Source: Cryptomeria japonica
Taxonomy: Eukaryota > Streptophyta > Pinopsida > Cupressales > Cupressaceae
NCBI RefSeq assembly: GCF_030272615.1
Contig: NC_081406.1
Coordinates: forward strand, 166,763,521 to 166,827,520
Length of the DNA stretch: 64,000 nucleotides
Direction of reading: 5' to 3'
Shown here: piece by piece, positions 9,958 through 21,030 of the stretch
How the letters are laid out: each line of letters opens with the position of its first letter
How positions within the stretch are numbered: the first letter of the stretch is position 1
The notes under the pieces: model-generated
The model's database searches: none
What the model saw: only the letters and a program-made list of their open reading frames with translations
What the model was told of the DNA's origin: nothing
Translations under genes and position numbers: made by a program

Positions 9958-10974
9958 TTATTCTCCTATCTCACATATTTGAAGCATGTGACACTCTGGG
10001 TGGAAGACCTCATAGTCCTCCATTTGCCAATGAAAAAGTCCCGCCAGTGAACTGGTTCCATCCTCGGAACATTCGTCCAGTTCCAACACTCCTTCCTCGT
10101 CGGATTCTTTCCCTCCTCTGTCTCCTGCAGAACCCCACTCCCATCTATTTGAATCTTCTGAGTCGGAGTCCGATGACGCGAGCTCTTCGCTAACGAACTG
10201 GTTCCTTAGATCAATCACATACTTATGACCGTCACTCTCGATTGAAAGCGTATTCCTTTTCCAGTTGTGGTTAGCTTTGGCCATGATCAGCCACCCCCTT
10301 CCTAAAAGAGCGTCATACGCTTTCCTTTCCAGAGGGATGACTACAAAATCCAAAAGGAAGTGTTGCGTCCCAATTACCACCTTTTGTGCCATAAGGGTGC
10401 CAAGGGGTTTGATGTCGTGCTGATCCGCACCAACCAGGTGGAAGGTTGGTGGCCATAGAGTCGGCTTGCCGAGGTTCTGCCAAGTTTCCTCTGGCAGTAC
10501 ATTGACTCCGAACCCACCATCAACAATGGTGTTTGTCAGCTTTTGTCCCAATATATCCATCTCTACCACTGCGGGTTTCCGTCCGACGCCCACCGCTAGT
10601 AGCATAAGGTTCATGGCATCCATACCGGATCCCTTCACTGGGTCTGTACCAGACTTTGTCATCGTTTGGTGTTCCTGACCGATGGTAGTGTCCCCGGTTA
10701 CATTTGTCAGAGCCATCCTTAATTGTGGCATGGTCTGTAGAAGGTCCGACACCCGTACGGGTATTGTAGTTTGTAACATCTGCTTGATGATTTTCTTCTC
10801 TGGTTCCGATCGGACTGGTGTATCGGCAGCCAGGTGCGAGGCCCTCCGCTCTCTAGCCATCGCCCGCTCGATATCCGCCCTTGCCTCCTGGAGTCTTTCT
10901 TTTTCTGTGCGAGGGTCCAGGTACATTCTGCAACCTTGTGATTGCCAATACGTCTTCTCTTGATCCCTCCACAT
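9958..10974 (-). pseudogene. Gypsy1 retroviral-type aspartic protease region
   Basis: Open for 338 codons. About residues 120-230 look like a retropepsin: TIVDGGFGVNVLPEETW around the catalytic Asp, then AYDALLGRGWL near the end of the fold. The active site reads DGG rather than the usual DTG or DSG; I believe VDGGSGVNV-like forms occur in plant Gypsy elements. An acidic Ser/Asp/Glu tail follows. The protease would cut the Gag-Pol precursor inside the particle. Its frame differs from the zinc-knuckle frame upstream, so a frameshift lies near 10930. Confidence 0.75.
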
Positions 10975-11125
10975 CGAGCATGTTCACCCCTTTTTGTTTT
11001 GGACAATCTATGTCCTCGTGATTTCCTAGACCGCACCATCTGCACAACAAACTTTCTACATCACCTCCGTTTTGGCATTCTCGGGCAAAGTGACCCCATT
11101 CATTGCACTTCCTACACTGAATCAT
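10853..11125 (-). pseudogene. Gypsy1 gag zinc knuckles 3 and 4
   Basis: Two CCHC motifs lie close together: CRKCNEWGHFAREC and CRWCGLGNHEDIDC, both matching CX2CX4HX4C. Such knuckles bind the element's RNA for packaging. A TGA in the linker (about 11200) separates them from the upstream pair in the same frame. The ORF then runs out of frame with the protease. Confidence 0.75.
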
Positions 11126-11203
11126 GGGTCGCCCCTTCCCGTCGTATTGAATCCTGCTCCTCGGTGTGTTATTATTGGATCTGTTGTTACCCCGCCGATT
11201 GTT

Positions 11204-12080
11204 TCAATACCCTCCAGGTGAGGCGTCAGAGTTTGCTGTTGGCTTCGGCGGTGTGGCTTGGTCGGGTTGGGCGTAGAGCACTTGTGTGCTCCGTGCTTTC
11301 AAGTTGTATGGGCATTCCTTAGTGGAATGTCCCATTACTTGGCAGATGTCCCAGCAAACTTTACGGGGACAACTTCCTTTAGTGTGTCCTTCAGTCTTGC
11401 AGTCAGTACACCATAGTTCTTTTCCTTCCCTACCACTTTCTTTGTCACCTTTTAACTCCATCATCCTCATCATATCCTTCCGGAGTGCTTGCATGGTTTT
11501 GGATCCCCCGTCGCTGTCTTCGCCCGTGCTGTCACCATCACTGGCTCGTTGCTTCCCCCAGGATGTCTTGTTTTCACTTTCAATATCCATGGCGCGGTTG
11601 TATGCTTCACGTACGATGGCGGAGGGACTACTTTCATCGTCCTTCTCAGGGATGGTACCAATCCTTCCACAAACCACAGCTTCTTCAGGCCATCTATCGG
11701 CTAGTTCTCCATTTTGTTAAGTAGTTCCCTCAGCCTTCTGTTATATGCGCGCACACTTTCGTTTTTGCCTTGTTTGGTGTTGTAAATTTCCGCCACAATC
11801 TCGTTGTCATCCCGTAGGAGTTTGAATTCTTCCTCGAAGGCCTTCTTCAGATTGCTCCAGGATGTTTTATGCAGAGCATCAAGGTCTGTGTACTAGTCAA
11901 TAGTTATTCCTTGCAGAGTGGCCGAAAATGCCTTCACCCAGTAGTCCCGATCGTCTTGGCCATTTGCTTCCCAGATGGTGACGCATGTCTTGCAATGCCG
12001 TACGAGGTCCTTTGACCCGTTGCCCATGAATTTTGGAAGTTTTTGTTTCTCCGGGGTGTGTGCCATCGTTCTTTTCTATG
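11204..12080 (-). pseudogene. Gypsy1 gag core and zinc knuckles 1 and 2, broken
   Basis: Reading the minus strand from about 12080, a retrotransposon gag capsid domain is evident (words such as KLPKFMGNG, DYWVKAFSATLQGI, EEEFKLL, VRAYNRRLRELL). It is broken by two TAG codons (about 11895 and 11700) and a frameshift at about 11680. It continues to CTDCKTEGHTKGSC (CX2CX4HX4C) and to a second knuckle in which the first Cys of CDIC is Trp. Gag would form the particle shell. The product cannot be made from this copy. Confidence 0.7.
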
Positions 12081-13085
12081 CAGTTTTATGCAGTGCCTGG
12101 AAATGGCTATATGTCGAGAAGGTGCTATGTGTCCGGAGGGTACTGTACGCTCCTTGTCTAGTTGGGCCCCTGCCAACCGGGCTTTGATCACCTTCACTTC
12201 TATAGTCCCTCCTTCCCAGGGTTTCCGGATCTGATCTTCCTATTTTAATGCCCTCCGACAAGGATAGGTTTTTAATGCCGGACAACATTACTTCGAGAAT
12301 AGTGGCGATTTCCTCGTGCAGGTCTCGTACTGCCTCCTCTCCTTGTTCGGAAAATTTCGACTGGGTGCTTTGTGATTCAGTTCTGGAGTTTTCTTCACTT
12401 GATGTCGAGTGTGAGGCCTGGTCAGCGAGATCTTACTTCGCTACGTCTGGAAGTGGCAGTTTCCTGGCGACCTCGGCCAACTCCTTCCACATACGCGGTT
12501 TTTGCCTCTCCCGACTACAACTCCGACTCACACTTCGACTTTTGTTGTGTCTTGCCGGACTCCTCGAGTCGGCAACCTCTCTTAGTCGCCGTCTCTTGTC
12601 GGCCTGTTCTTTTATGCGGAGAGATCGTCGTACGGTTCCCTCGTTTACTCCTTCGGTAGCAGTGGTACGTCTGTCTTTGCTCGGTCGTAGGGGCATCAAG
12701 TGCCAGAGGTACGGCACTGACTGGCCTCCCTCTCCTCTTCCTCCCTACGACTCCGTTCCTCATACCGTTGAAGAACTTGTTGCCGCCGAAGTTCCTTTGC
12801 CATTTCCTCCCTTTGGTCTTGGAGTGCAATCAAATTCCTGGCGAGTAACCTTGGAATACTTTCGAGTAGGTCAAAGACAGGGGTGCTGACAGTGAGTTCA
12901 CCACGTACCGTACCTTCCGAAACGGCTCTCTCCTGAGCCTCTCGCCGTTTGTACTGCGAGACCGACACGTCCCACAACTCCGCCAAGTCTGTCGTCAACT
13001 GATCCTCTCGTTCCTCTTCCGCGGTACTCTCTTCGTGTGTGTCGCTGTCTATGACAATTAATTGTTGGTTAAATGGTCTGCCCAT
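12081..13085 (-). pseudogene. Gypsy1 gag N-terminal region, frameshifted
   Basis: From an ATG at 13085 the frame is open to 12696 and encodes a charged, probably coiled-coil segment (LIALQDQREEMAKELRRQQ). The reading then moves to another frame containing RRSLRIKEQADKRRR and a Ser/Arg-rich stretch, leading towards the gag core near 12080. The open frame above 13085 runs through the primer-binding site and is not coding. Confidence 0.5.
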
Positions 13086-13123
13086 TAATTGCTTCCGCCC
13101 GCCGCCATGGTTATCTCCAGGTT

Positions 13124-13145
13124 CATTCAGGCAACGGCACAAAAA
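13124..13145 (-). promoter_or_regulatory. Gypsy1 primer-binding site
   Basis: Directly after the LTR the minus strand reads TTTTTGTGCCGTTGCCTGAA. The GCCGTTGCC core agrees with the tRNA-Asp-type site used by many plant Gypsy elements (known consensus TGGCGCCGTTGCC). This fixes the strand of the element. Confidence 0.6.
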
Positions 13146-13490
13146 TGTTTAGTCCTAAAGGTATAGTTGGTGAATAATCAAATAACACAGTAGTTCCTGC
13201 ACGTACCAAGCATTCATGGAACAGAACAATTGTACATCATAACATAAATGACAAATGATAATAATTAGACCAGAAAGTTATATCTTTATTCCAATGTCCA
13301 GAATTGTCCATACATAATCTCCCTGCCGAGGTTCCAACCAAACAATATATAGACCCGAGGGTTGGCCAAGTTGCCAACCGTCACCAACTCCCAACTACCT
13401 GACGGGAACCTCTCGGCAACAGCAAAACATAAACACACATAACACACTTATAATTATTATTCGTACTAACATACGTTTTTACCCCTAACA
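13146..13490 (-). repeat. Gypsy1 5' LTR
   Basis: Bounded by TGTTTAG and CCTAACA, 345 bp. On the minus strand it carries CTATATATTG (about 13346-13355), a likely TATA box. The right edge is exactly where Copia1 LTR sequence resumes (ATCGTATTG). The second LTR is outside the window, so the outer boundary rests on the TG/CA ends and the primer site. Confidence 0.7.
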
Positions 13491-13902
13491 ATCGTATTGA
13501 TTGATCAAACATTCATGTTCGCATTTATTAATATCAAACTTATAAATAAATCGGCGGTTGTGTTTGTGAATTAGTTAAATGATAGTTAACAAATCTTTAG
13601 GCAAACACGTCCCTTGGGACATGTTGTGTGTGGACATGCCTCCACATTATGTTGTGGAGACATGTTCCCACATAACGTGCCCCTATTGAAGATATAAATA
13701 CAAACCGATTTCAAAGGAGAAAATAATAAAAAATCAAAAATTATGCTCTCTCCATTGAATCAGCAAATACAGCGTTAGAAATTAAATTCCAGCACCATTA
13801 ACATATTGTTGACTTTCATCTTGAAGGATTAGAATTCTCGATATTAAATCTGCACATTGAACAAATAATATTAGTCTGATATAAATTTAATCCTATTTTA
13901 AC
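13491..13902 (+). repeat. Copia1 5' LTR, right part
   Basis: Aligns with 21842-22248 of the 3' LTR. The first 280 bp of the LTR (equivalent of 21562-21841) is missing, because Gypsy1 sits at this point. TATA box TATAAATA is at 13693-13700. Just upstream of it is a hairpin with arms GGACATGCCTCCAC and GTGGAGACATG. Confidence 0.88.
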
Positions 13903-13915
13903 ATGGTATCAGAGC
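13903..13915 (+). promoter_or_regulatory. Copia1 primer-binding site (initiator tRNA-Met)
   Basis: TGGTATCAGAGCC directly abuts the LTR end. It is the classic plant site complementary to the 3' end of initiator methionine tRNA. Confidence 0.92.
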
Positions 13916-13998
13916 CTTGGTAAAGGAAGATCCAAGATTAAGTTTGAGATATCAGACCATTATTTATTCAGTATTACAATCACACTTCATTCTTCAAA

Positions 13999-14989
13999 AT
14001 GTCAAGCATGAACAGATTTGAAGATCGACTTGAAGGAGCCAACAATTTCCATCTCTTGGAAGCTAAGAATCATGATGCTTCTAAAGGAGAGTAAATTAGA
14101 CTCCTTCGTGAAAGAAAAGAAAATTGAACCTGAAAATGAACCTGAGAAAACTCAATGGATTGAAATCAATTAGAAAGCCATGAAGCTTATAGTGGATGCA
14201 GTCAAATATCATATTGTACCTATATTGGCAAAACATGAAACTGTATACCTTATGTTCAAATCTCTTGAAAGTGCATTTGAAATAAACAATACAAGCAGAA
14301 CCCTTGCCCTAAAAAGACAAATCAACAATATAAGTATGGACAAGGGAGAATCTGTCAATGCATACTTCATAAGAATCACTGAACTAAGGGATCAACTATC
14401 AACAGTTGGTTATGAAATTGATAGCAAGGAATTGACTCTAATAACCTTAGGCGGTCTTCCAAACTCATGGGAATCTTTTGTTCAAGGAATAAGTGCAAGA
14501 TCCAAGCTCCCCAAGTTTGATCGATTAAGATCTGACTGTCTACAAGAAGAGTCAAGGCAAATAACAAAGGGAAAGCAGAAATCCATAGATGAGGATATCC
14601 ATGTACTCAACACAAAATCTCATAAGAAAGGGAAGAACTTTAAAAGGAAGAAAAATTATCATGGAAAAGGTTCATCCAAGCAGAAGAAGGACCTGTCACA
14701 AATTCAGTGTTTTAGGTGTGACCAATATGGACACTATGTAGTCAAGTGCCCTGACAGGACAAAACAACAAGCCTCATTTGCTAAAACAGGGAAGACAAAT
14801 ATAAACCATGATTCTGAGAAATTTGCCTTCTACTCAGCATTATCCAATCAAGTTTCAAACAAATTAAATACATGGGTAATTGACAACGGATCATCTAGGC
14901 ACATTATAGGATACCGAGATCACCTAGAGACCATGATGGAAGAATCTGACAAAGAAGTTCAATTGGGGACGATTCGGCACATCCAGTAA
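13999..14989 (+). pseudogene. Copia1 gag and protease, broken
   Basis: ATG at 13999 begins a Copia gag, but a frameshift near 14057 and a TAG at about 14171 break the first 60 codons. The rest is open from the ATG at 14180. It shows the gag helical domain (LKRQINNISMDKGESV, LGGLPNSWESF), one zinc knuckle CFRCDQYGHYVVKC and a protease start WVIDNGSSRHI. The usual catalytic triplet is DSG; here it reads DNG. A stop follows at about 14987. Gag forms the particle; protease matures it. Confidence 0.85.
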
Positions 14990-16272
14990 AAGGAGTTAGG
15001 AACCTGTACCATCAAATTGAAATCTGGGGTCAGTATTCAACTCACTGGAGTACTATATGTGCTAGGTATTAAGAGAAATTTAAAATCTATATCAGCCCTT
15101 GAAGATGACGGATACAGAATTACATTCATGGAAGAAAAAGTCCTAGCATGGGCAAAGAACTCAACCATAAAAAAGGCTCAAACTATAGGCATAAGGCAAG
15201 GACACCTCTACAAACTTTGCAGTGAGTCAAATCAAGCTCTCATACATGAGACTACTGACTCTAACGAGATCTGGCATCGAAGATTAGGCCATATTCACTT
15301 TCGTGCCCTAAATTCCATGGATAAATTTGTAACTGGACTACCTAAAATGAATCAAACTCACAATGGGGCATGTAAAGGATGTGCCTTGGGTAAAAATACT
15401 AAAAGTACTTTTCCTAATAGTTTGAGTAAAACTAAAGCTGTGTTAGAATTAGTTCATTCTGACTTATGTAAACCCATGTCCGTACCCTCCATAGGGGGAT
15501 TTTTGTATTATGTAATTTTCATTGATGATTTCTCCAGGAAGACCTGGAAATACTTTTTGAAGTGCAAAGAATCAGAAGAGATCCTTAATAGGTTTAAAGA
15601 ATTCAAAGCTATCACTGAGAATTCTTCCGGAAAGAAAGTTAAAATACTTAGAATTGACAATGGAAAAGAATACACTATGGAAATTTTTTAAGAGTTTTGT
15701 GTACATGGAGGGATTAAGAGGGAGTTTACTGTACCCTATAATCCCCAACAAAATGGAGTTGCTGAGAGGAAAAACAGGACCATAGTAGAAGCAGCCAGAG
15801 CTATGCTTTATGATCAAAACCTAGGAACTTCATTCTGGGCCAAAGCTTCAAATGCAACCGTATACATTCAAAACAGATGTCCTCACTCACATTTGGAAAA
15901 TAAAACTCCTGAAGAAGCCTTTACTGGTGTAAAACCAGATATTCATGTGCCCAAAGAGAAGAGACTAAAACTAGAACCTTCTGGGAGAAAAGGAATTTTT
16001 GTAGGCTACAGTGAAACCTCAAAAGCTTACAGAATATATATACCTGGGCAAAGACAAATTGAGCTAAGTAGAGATGTCATCTTTGAAGAAGACATTGCCT
16101 TTAAGAAGGCCAGGGGATCAGATGAGGTAGAAACACCCGATTCACATAAAAGGATGGAAGAAGATATTTCCCCTGCTTTTTAGAGGGAGTATATAGATGA
16201 AACTACAAATGAAAGTCAAATTCCACCTAAGACTCAAGAAGAGGAACCAGAAAATAATCACAAGAGACCACT
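14990..16272 (+). pseudogene. Copia1 protease end and integrase, broken
   Basis: The frame contains the pre-integrase HHCC zinc site (IWHRRLGHIHF, then CKGC) and the catalytic core: HSDLC with the first Asp, RIDNGKEYT with the second, and NGVAERKNRT with Glu. A TAA at about 15689 interrupts the core between the second Asp and the Glu. It continues through KGIFVGYSETSKAYRIY and another stop at about 16181, then the acidic linker to RT. The reading stops at 16272, where the solo LTR is inserted after the codons for HKRP. Integrase would insert the cDNA into the chromosome. Confidence 0.88.
16268..16272. repeat. Target site duplication CCACT, left copy
   Basis: CCACT precedes the solo LTR and recurs at 19381-19385. 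Removing one copy and the LTR restores the Copia1 reading HKRPLWARKM. Confidence 0.93.
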
Positions 16273-17070
16273 TCTTGTGACCTTTTCACACATCGCCACA
16301 TTGCAAATGGGGACCCCCTACTTTTTAGGCCCTTTTGGTCTTTTGGCTTTGTTTTTTGGGTCTTTTCGCAGCAGTCTTGTCGGTCTCTCTGCTTTGCAAG
16401 TGTTTGGGGGTCATATCGATTAAATCTGCTTTTTGTTTGAGCGAATTTGGTGAAGTCTAGGGCCTGTTTCATCAGTTTTAGGGTTTCTGCCTTAAGTCCT
16501 AGATTTTAGGGGGTTTCTTTTAGGGTTTTGGAAAAACTGAACTTAGAACTGGAATCGGGACCCCTTCAAGGAACCTCCCAGTAAAATTTGAGCGATTTCT
16601 GAGCACTTTCTATTTTTAGTAAGTTTCACTGCCACCCGGACTGGTCTAATTTTGCCAAAAATCAAACTTACTATTTTTAGTAATTTATATTTTTAGTAAA
16701 TGCTTTTCTGACCTATTTTGCCCAAACCTTGACATTTTGAAACACTTACTATTTGGGAAAATCTATTTTGGCAAGTTCATCCCTGAAGACGCTAAAGACT
16801 AAACGTTCCTGAAGATCATTTCTAAATCCGGAAGAGTCGAAAGGAAGACAAGTTGAATCAAAAAAATGGTTAAGTTTGGAACTCCTATTCCAGAAGAGGA
16901 AAGCATGCAAAATCATCCAAGTCTGGAAATTCACATCAATCCACCAATGTCATCCTGATCCGAAAATGGCCTTAAATTTTACTAAGTCTGAAAATTTGAA
17001 AGATCTTCCAAAATACAGAATTTGCATTATGATTCCTAGGGACCTGAAACCACTCTCAAACATCCTGACA

Positions 17071-17130
17071 ATATATATGAAATATAACTTAAAGTACCTA
17101 TACTTAAATATTGTTATATTTCATATATAT
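17071..17130. repeat. Perfect-arm AT-rich palindrome in the solo LTR
   Basis: ATATATATGAAATATAAC at 17071-17088 is exactly complementary to GTTATATTTCATATATAT at 17113-17130. Inner arms TTAAAGTA and TACTTAAA nearly pair too. It corresponds to the LARD-A palindrome at 7737-7780. Confidence 0.88.
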
Positions 17131-17149
17131 ACATGTCCTGAATTGGTAG

Positions 17150-17640
17150 AAAACATCAAATTCCTCCTTCATGGCCAAAATCCGCCCAAGCACTCAGCAG
17201 GGCGCCAAAACAGAGGTCTCATGGAGGATTCACAAATTGATGAATTCCTCCTCCACAGCAAAATTCCGCCCCAAACCAAGGACATGCGCCAAAATGGATG
17301 TCTCATGGAGGATTCACAAATTGACAAAATTCCTCCTCTAGTGCAAAATTTTGCCCAACACTTAGGTAGGGCGCTGAAGCAAAGAGGTCATGGAGGGAAG
17401 GAAAAGTTGTGAATTCCTTCCTTAGGTGAAATAGCGCCCAAGCCATGATCAAGGCGCCAAACAAGAGAGATGAAGGAAAATAAAAGAACAACGAAAATCC
17501 ATGACCCAAGCAAATTAGCGCCCAAGCACAAGATGGGGCGCCAAATCCATGAAGGCATGGAAGATTGCTCAAACTCATGAATTCCTCCTCCATGGAGAAT
17601 TTGCGCCCAAGGGTTCATTAAGGCGCCAAAACACACGTGA
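17150..17640. repeat. 84-bp-period array of GCGCC...GGCGC inverted pairs
   Basis: Short inverted pairs (GCGCCCAAG, 8-12 bases, then GGCGCCAAA) begin at 17182, 17266, 17352, 17434, 17518 and 17603, spaced 84, 86, 82, 84 and 85 bp. Between them lie variants of GAATTCCTCCTCCATGG. Units 2 and 3 have weakened arms. Confidence 0.8.
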
Positions 17641-19380
17641 CGTGGAAGATGGAGAAAATTCAAAATTCCAGGAAAGATGAAAAATTGACTAAGTGTTTGA
17701 AATTTCTTTCTTCAAGACATAGTTCTTGGAAATCATGAAAATTGGCTAAGGCATGAAGAATTTCCTTCCTCAGGGTAAGGAACAAATTTCTTTCCAAAGG
17801 AGAATTCCTTCACAACAAGAAATCACACCCAAGGATGAATTGAAGATAAAATTTCTAAGGCAAGGAAGGAATCAGGGATGAACTGAATAAGAAATTTCCC
17901 CCCTCAGGGAAAAATTTGAAAAATCCATTCTCGGGCATCAAATCACATCCAAATTTCAAAATTTTTATAGATTTGGATTCGTAGGAGAATTCTCTTCCTC
18001 CTGGACTTGAAACCCTAATTTGTGCAAAAAAAACTAAAAAATAGGAGATGGTGAAAATTGATGGAAAACCTTCTCCAAGCAAGGAAAGTTGAAGAGACTT
18101 CAAGAAAATTCTTCCTGAATCAAATTCTCTCCAACAATTCTAGATGTGTAGGAGCGGATATACGACGGTGGGGTCCACTTGCATGACGAGGATCTATTGA
18201 ACACGTGGCAGTAGAGTGGCGCATTCATTACCGGAATATTTGACTAAATGGCGACCCGATCATTACATGTTGAATTTATGGCAGATTCCTTCTGCATGCA
18301 ACCGTCACGTTCAGGAGATGATGGTGCATTTATGGCATCATGGGCGATTTTTGCATGAGCATACATTCATTGCATAGTGGGCACTTTTTAAATGTAATGG
18401 TGCATTTAATGCACAATGGATGCCATTTTGGGCACGCAAAATTAATTGTATATGGGCTTTATGGGGTATTTATTGCTAATTCCCACCTTGTTGCATCTTG
18501 AGTGGAGAATCTTTTGGGAAAACCCTAATTAGGGTTTGCATGTAGCCAAGGTCAGAAGCCTATATAAAGGGGTGACCCCCTCATTTGTAAAGGAGGGAGA
18601 CGTGTATGAAATTTTTGCGATAAGTTTTGAGATAATAATAGTGAAACATTGTTCTCTGATGGTGTCCACTTAAGTTATTTTTTCAAAGCTTGCACAGTTT
18701 CAACTTCCTCACTTAGAATAGAAGTAGTAAAATGCTTTGATTTCAATGGAGAATGTAATGGTGTCTGATGAATTTCCATGGTTCATACTTTTCGCATCTT
18801 GCTGATTGTAAGTTGCAGTGTAAAGTTAGCCTGAGCCACTAAACTTGTGCTAAGTTCGGTTGTGGACAGTCATTTGGATTGCGCCGTGTTGGGTATTCAA
18901 ATGCACCTTCTCAATATGAAAATCCTTCATCATCCTCAGAAGATTGCACCAGTTCTTGCGGAGTTGTAGTTAAACTTGGCGAAGCAGAGCTTGGTTTATT
19001 TCGAATTTGTCCATCGAAGCATTAACTGTTGATATCACTGCCCTTAGGAGTAGATTTAGATCCTTCTAAACCCTTTTCCCCTTTATTTTCAGTTCAATTT
19101 GGTCCGTTCAAGGCAGAATCATCGCAAAATTGCCATATCTAATGATGGAGCTATAGCCACAACAAAGAAGTGAAAGAATGATGCAAACGTAAGGCCCCTT
19201 GGATTACCAACAAACACATCAGCCAACTGAGTCACATCCATAGCATAAAGGAACCTTGGAGTCGATTGTTTGAACTTTCTACAATCTTAGCATGCAATCG
19301 TACTTTGATCAAGAGAGAGTGAAGTGACTGTTAGGCAACTTTATTCTGTGTTCTACGCTTTCATGAAAAACACGTCAACA

Positions 19381-21030
19381 CCACTTTGGGCCAGAAAGAT
19401 GATACAGGAAGCAGAAATCCTTGCAGCATCCAAAGGAACATTCAAAGAGAGCAAGAGGCCTCGGAAATTGACATATGATGCATTAATGAATGAAATCATA
19501 AATTCTGAACCTACTGGTGTTATAGAGGCCCTCAAGCATCAAGTTTGGAATGATGCTATGATAGAAGAGTACCAATCCATTCTAAAGAATAATGTTTGGG
19601 ATATAGTTCCTCGACCAAAAGAGAAATTTGTTGTCTCCTCCAAATGGCTTTTCAAGATCAAACATGTTGCAGATGGCAGTATAGAGAAACATAAAGCACA
19701 TTTTGTTGCCAGAGGATTCTCACAGAAAGAAAGTATTGATCATGAAGAGACATTTGCACCTGTTGCCCGGTATACTTCTATTAGAGCAATCATAGCTATT
19801 GCAGCTGCTAAAGGATGGAAGATCCATCAGATGGACGTGAAAACTGCATTCTTAAATGGGACTATTGATGAGGAAGTCTATCTAGAACAACCTGAGGGCT
19901 TTGTGATTCATAATGCAGCTTCACATGTGTGCAAATTAAAGAATTTATACAGACTTAAACAGGCTCCCCGAGCTTGGTATGAGAGGATCGACAACTATTT
20001 GTTGGGTCTAGGGTTCACCAAAAATGATGCAGATCCAAATATTTATTTTAAAGTAATTAATGGTGATATGTTGATACTTATCCTATATGTTGATGATCTA
20101 CTAATTACAAGAGAAGATTATCTTATTATTCAATGTAAGAAGGACCTGGCATCAGAATTTGATATGAAAGACTTGGGCAGTTTACACTACTTCCTTGGAT
20201 TGGAAGTTTGGCAGAAACCAGATGGTATTTTTCTAAATCAAGGGAAATACACCATAGATATTCTGAAAAGATTTGGAATGTGGGACTGCAGACCTATGTC
20301 AACACCCATGGAAACCAACTTACATAAACTAAAAGAAGAAGAAGCAAAATCCAGACTTGCTAACCCCACTCTTTACAGACAGATAATTGGGTCATTGATG
20401 TACCTGGTTAACACTCAATTGGATATTTGCTATGCAGTGAATGCCTTGAGCCAATTTATGTGTGAACCTCGAGAAATGCATCTTGTTGCTGCTAAGCATA
20501 TATTAAGGTACCTTCAAGGTACTATTGGACTTGGACTCAAATATAAAAATGATAATCTAAATCTACATGGTTACTCTGATTCCGATTGGGCTGGAAGTGT
20601 GACTGATCGGAAAAGCACATCAGGATGTTGCTTCAGTTTGGAATCAACTATGATTTCTTGGATATGCAGAAAACAGTCTTCAGTAGCACAAAGCTCAACA
20701 GAAGCCGAATACATTGCAGCATCTTCGGGAGCTAGAGAACCAGTATAGTTCCGAAAGCCACTTGTGGGATTATTTTGAGAGCCTCTAAGGCCTACTATCA
20801 TCCACTATGACAATCAAAGTTGCATCAAATTGTCTATAAATCCAGTGTTCCATGAGAGATCAAAGCATATAGAGATTCCTTACCACTATGTGAGAGACAT
20901 GGTAGAAAGGAATGTGATCTAGATGGAGTATAATAATACAAGTGATCAAATAGCTGACATTCTTACCAAACCTCTCCCCAGAGTAAAAGTTGAATACTTT
21001 AGGAAGAAATTTGGTATGATTGAAATGTAA
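19381..21030 (+). pseudogene. Copia1 reverse transcriptase and RNase H
   Basis: Continuation of Copia1 pol after the solo LTR. The RT is intact for about 455 codons to 20748: KAHFVARGFSQ, FAPVARYTSIR, MDVKTAFLNG, LKQAPRAWYE and the catalytic LYVDDLLI at about 20087. RNase H shows GYSDSDWAGS and SSTEAEYIA. A TAG at 20746 replaces the expected Trp codon. Two more stops lie in the last 90 codons (about 20778 and 20922). ADILTKPL marks the usual C-terminal end of Copia pol. It would copy the RNA to DNA inside the particle. Confidence 0.92.

Larger units (their letters stand above)
8690..13490 (-). mobile_element. Gypsy1, degraded Gypsy element interrupted by LARD-A
   Basis: Reading the minus strand from 13490: a 345-bp LTR, a GCCGTTGCC primer site, gag, four zinc-knuckle-like motifs, an aspartic protease, then the start of pol. 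The order is that of Gypsy/Ty3 elements. Instead of reverse transcriptase and integrase, 8690-9780 holds unrelated sequence. The coding region has several frameshifts and stops. It is inserted in the 5' LTR of Copia1: the Copia LTR resumes at 13491 in the middle of its sequence. The missing end and second LTR should lie left of the window, beyond LARD-A. Confidence 0.8.
16273..19380 (+). mobile_element. Solo LTR of the LARD-A superfamily in Copia1 pol
   Basis: It begins TCTTGTGACCTTTTCACAC (the LARD-A equivalent is TGTTGTGACGTTTTCACAC, so the first G has mutated) and ends AACACGTCAACA, 3108 bp. There is no internal region or second LTR, so recombination between LTRs removed the rest. The ends, the palindrome and the U5 are clearly homologous to LARD-A, but much of U3 is different. 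TATATAAAGG at 18561-18570 is the probable TATA box. A short frame that reads from the LTR end into the Copia RT (from a GTG at 19324) is a junction artefact. Confidence 0.9.

Noticed and set aside
19324-19380. Apparent N-terminus of the Copia RT frame
   Set aside because: These codons are the end of the solo LTR; true Copia1 pol resumes at 19381.
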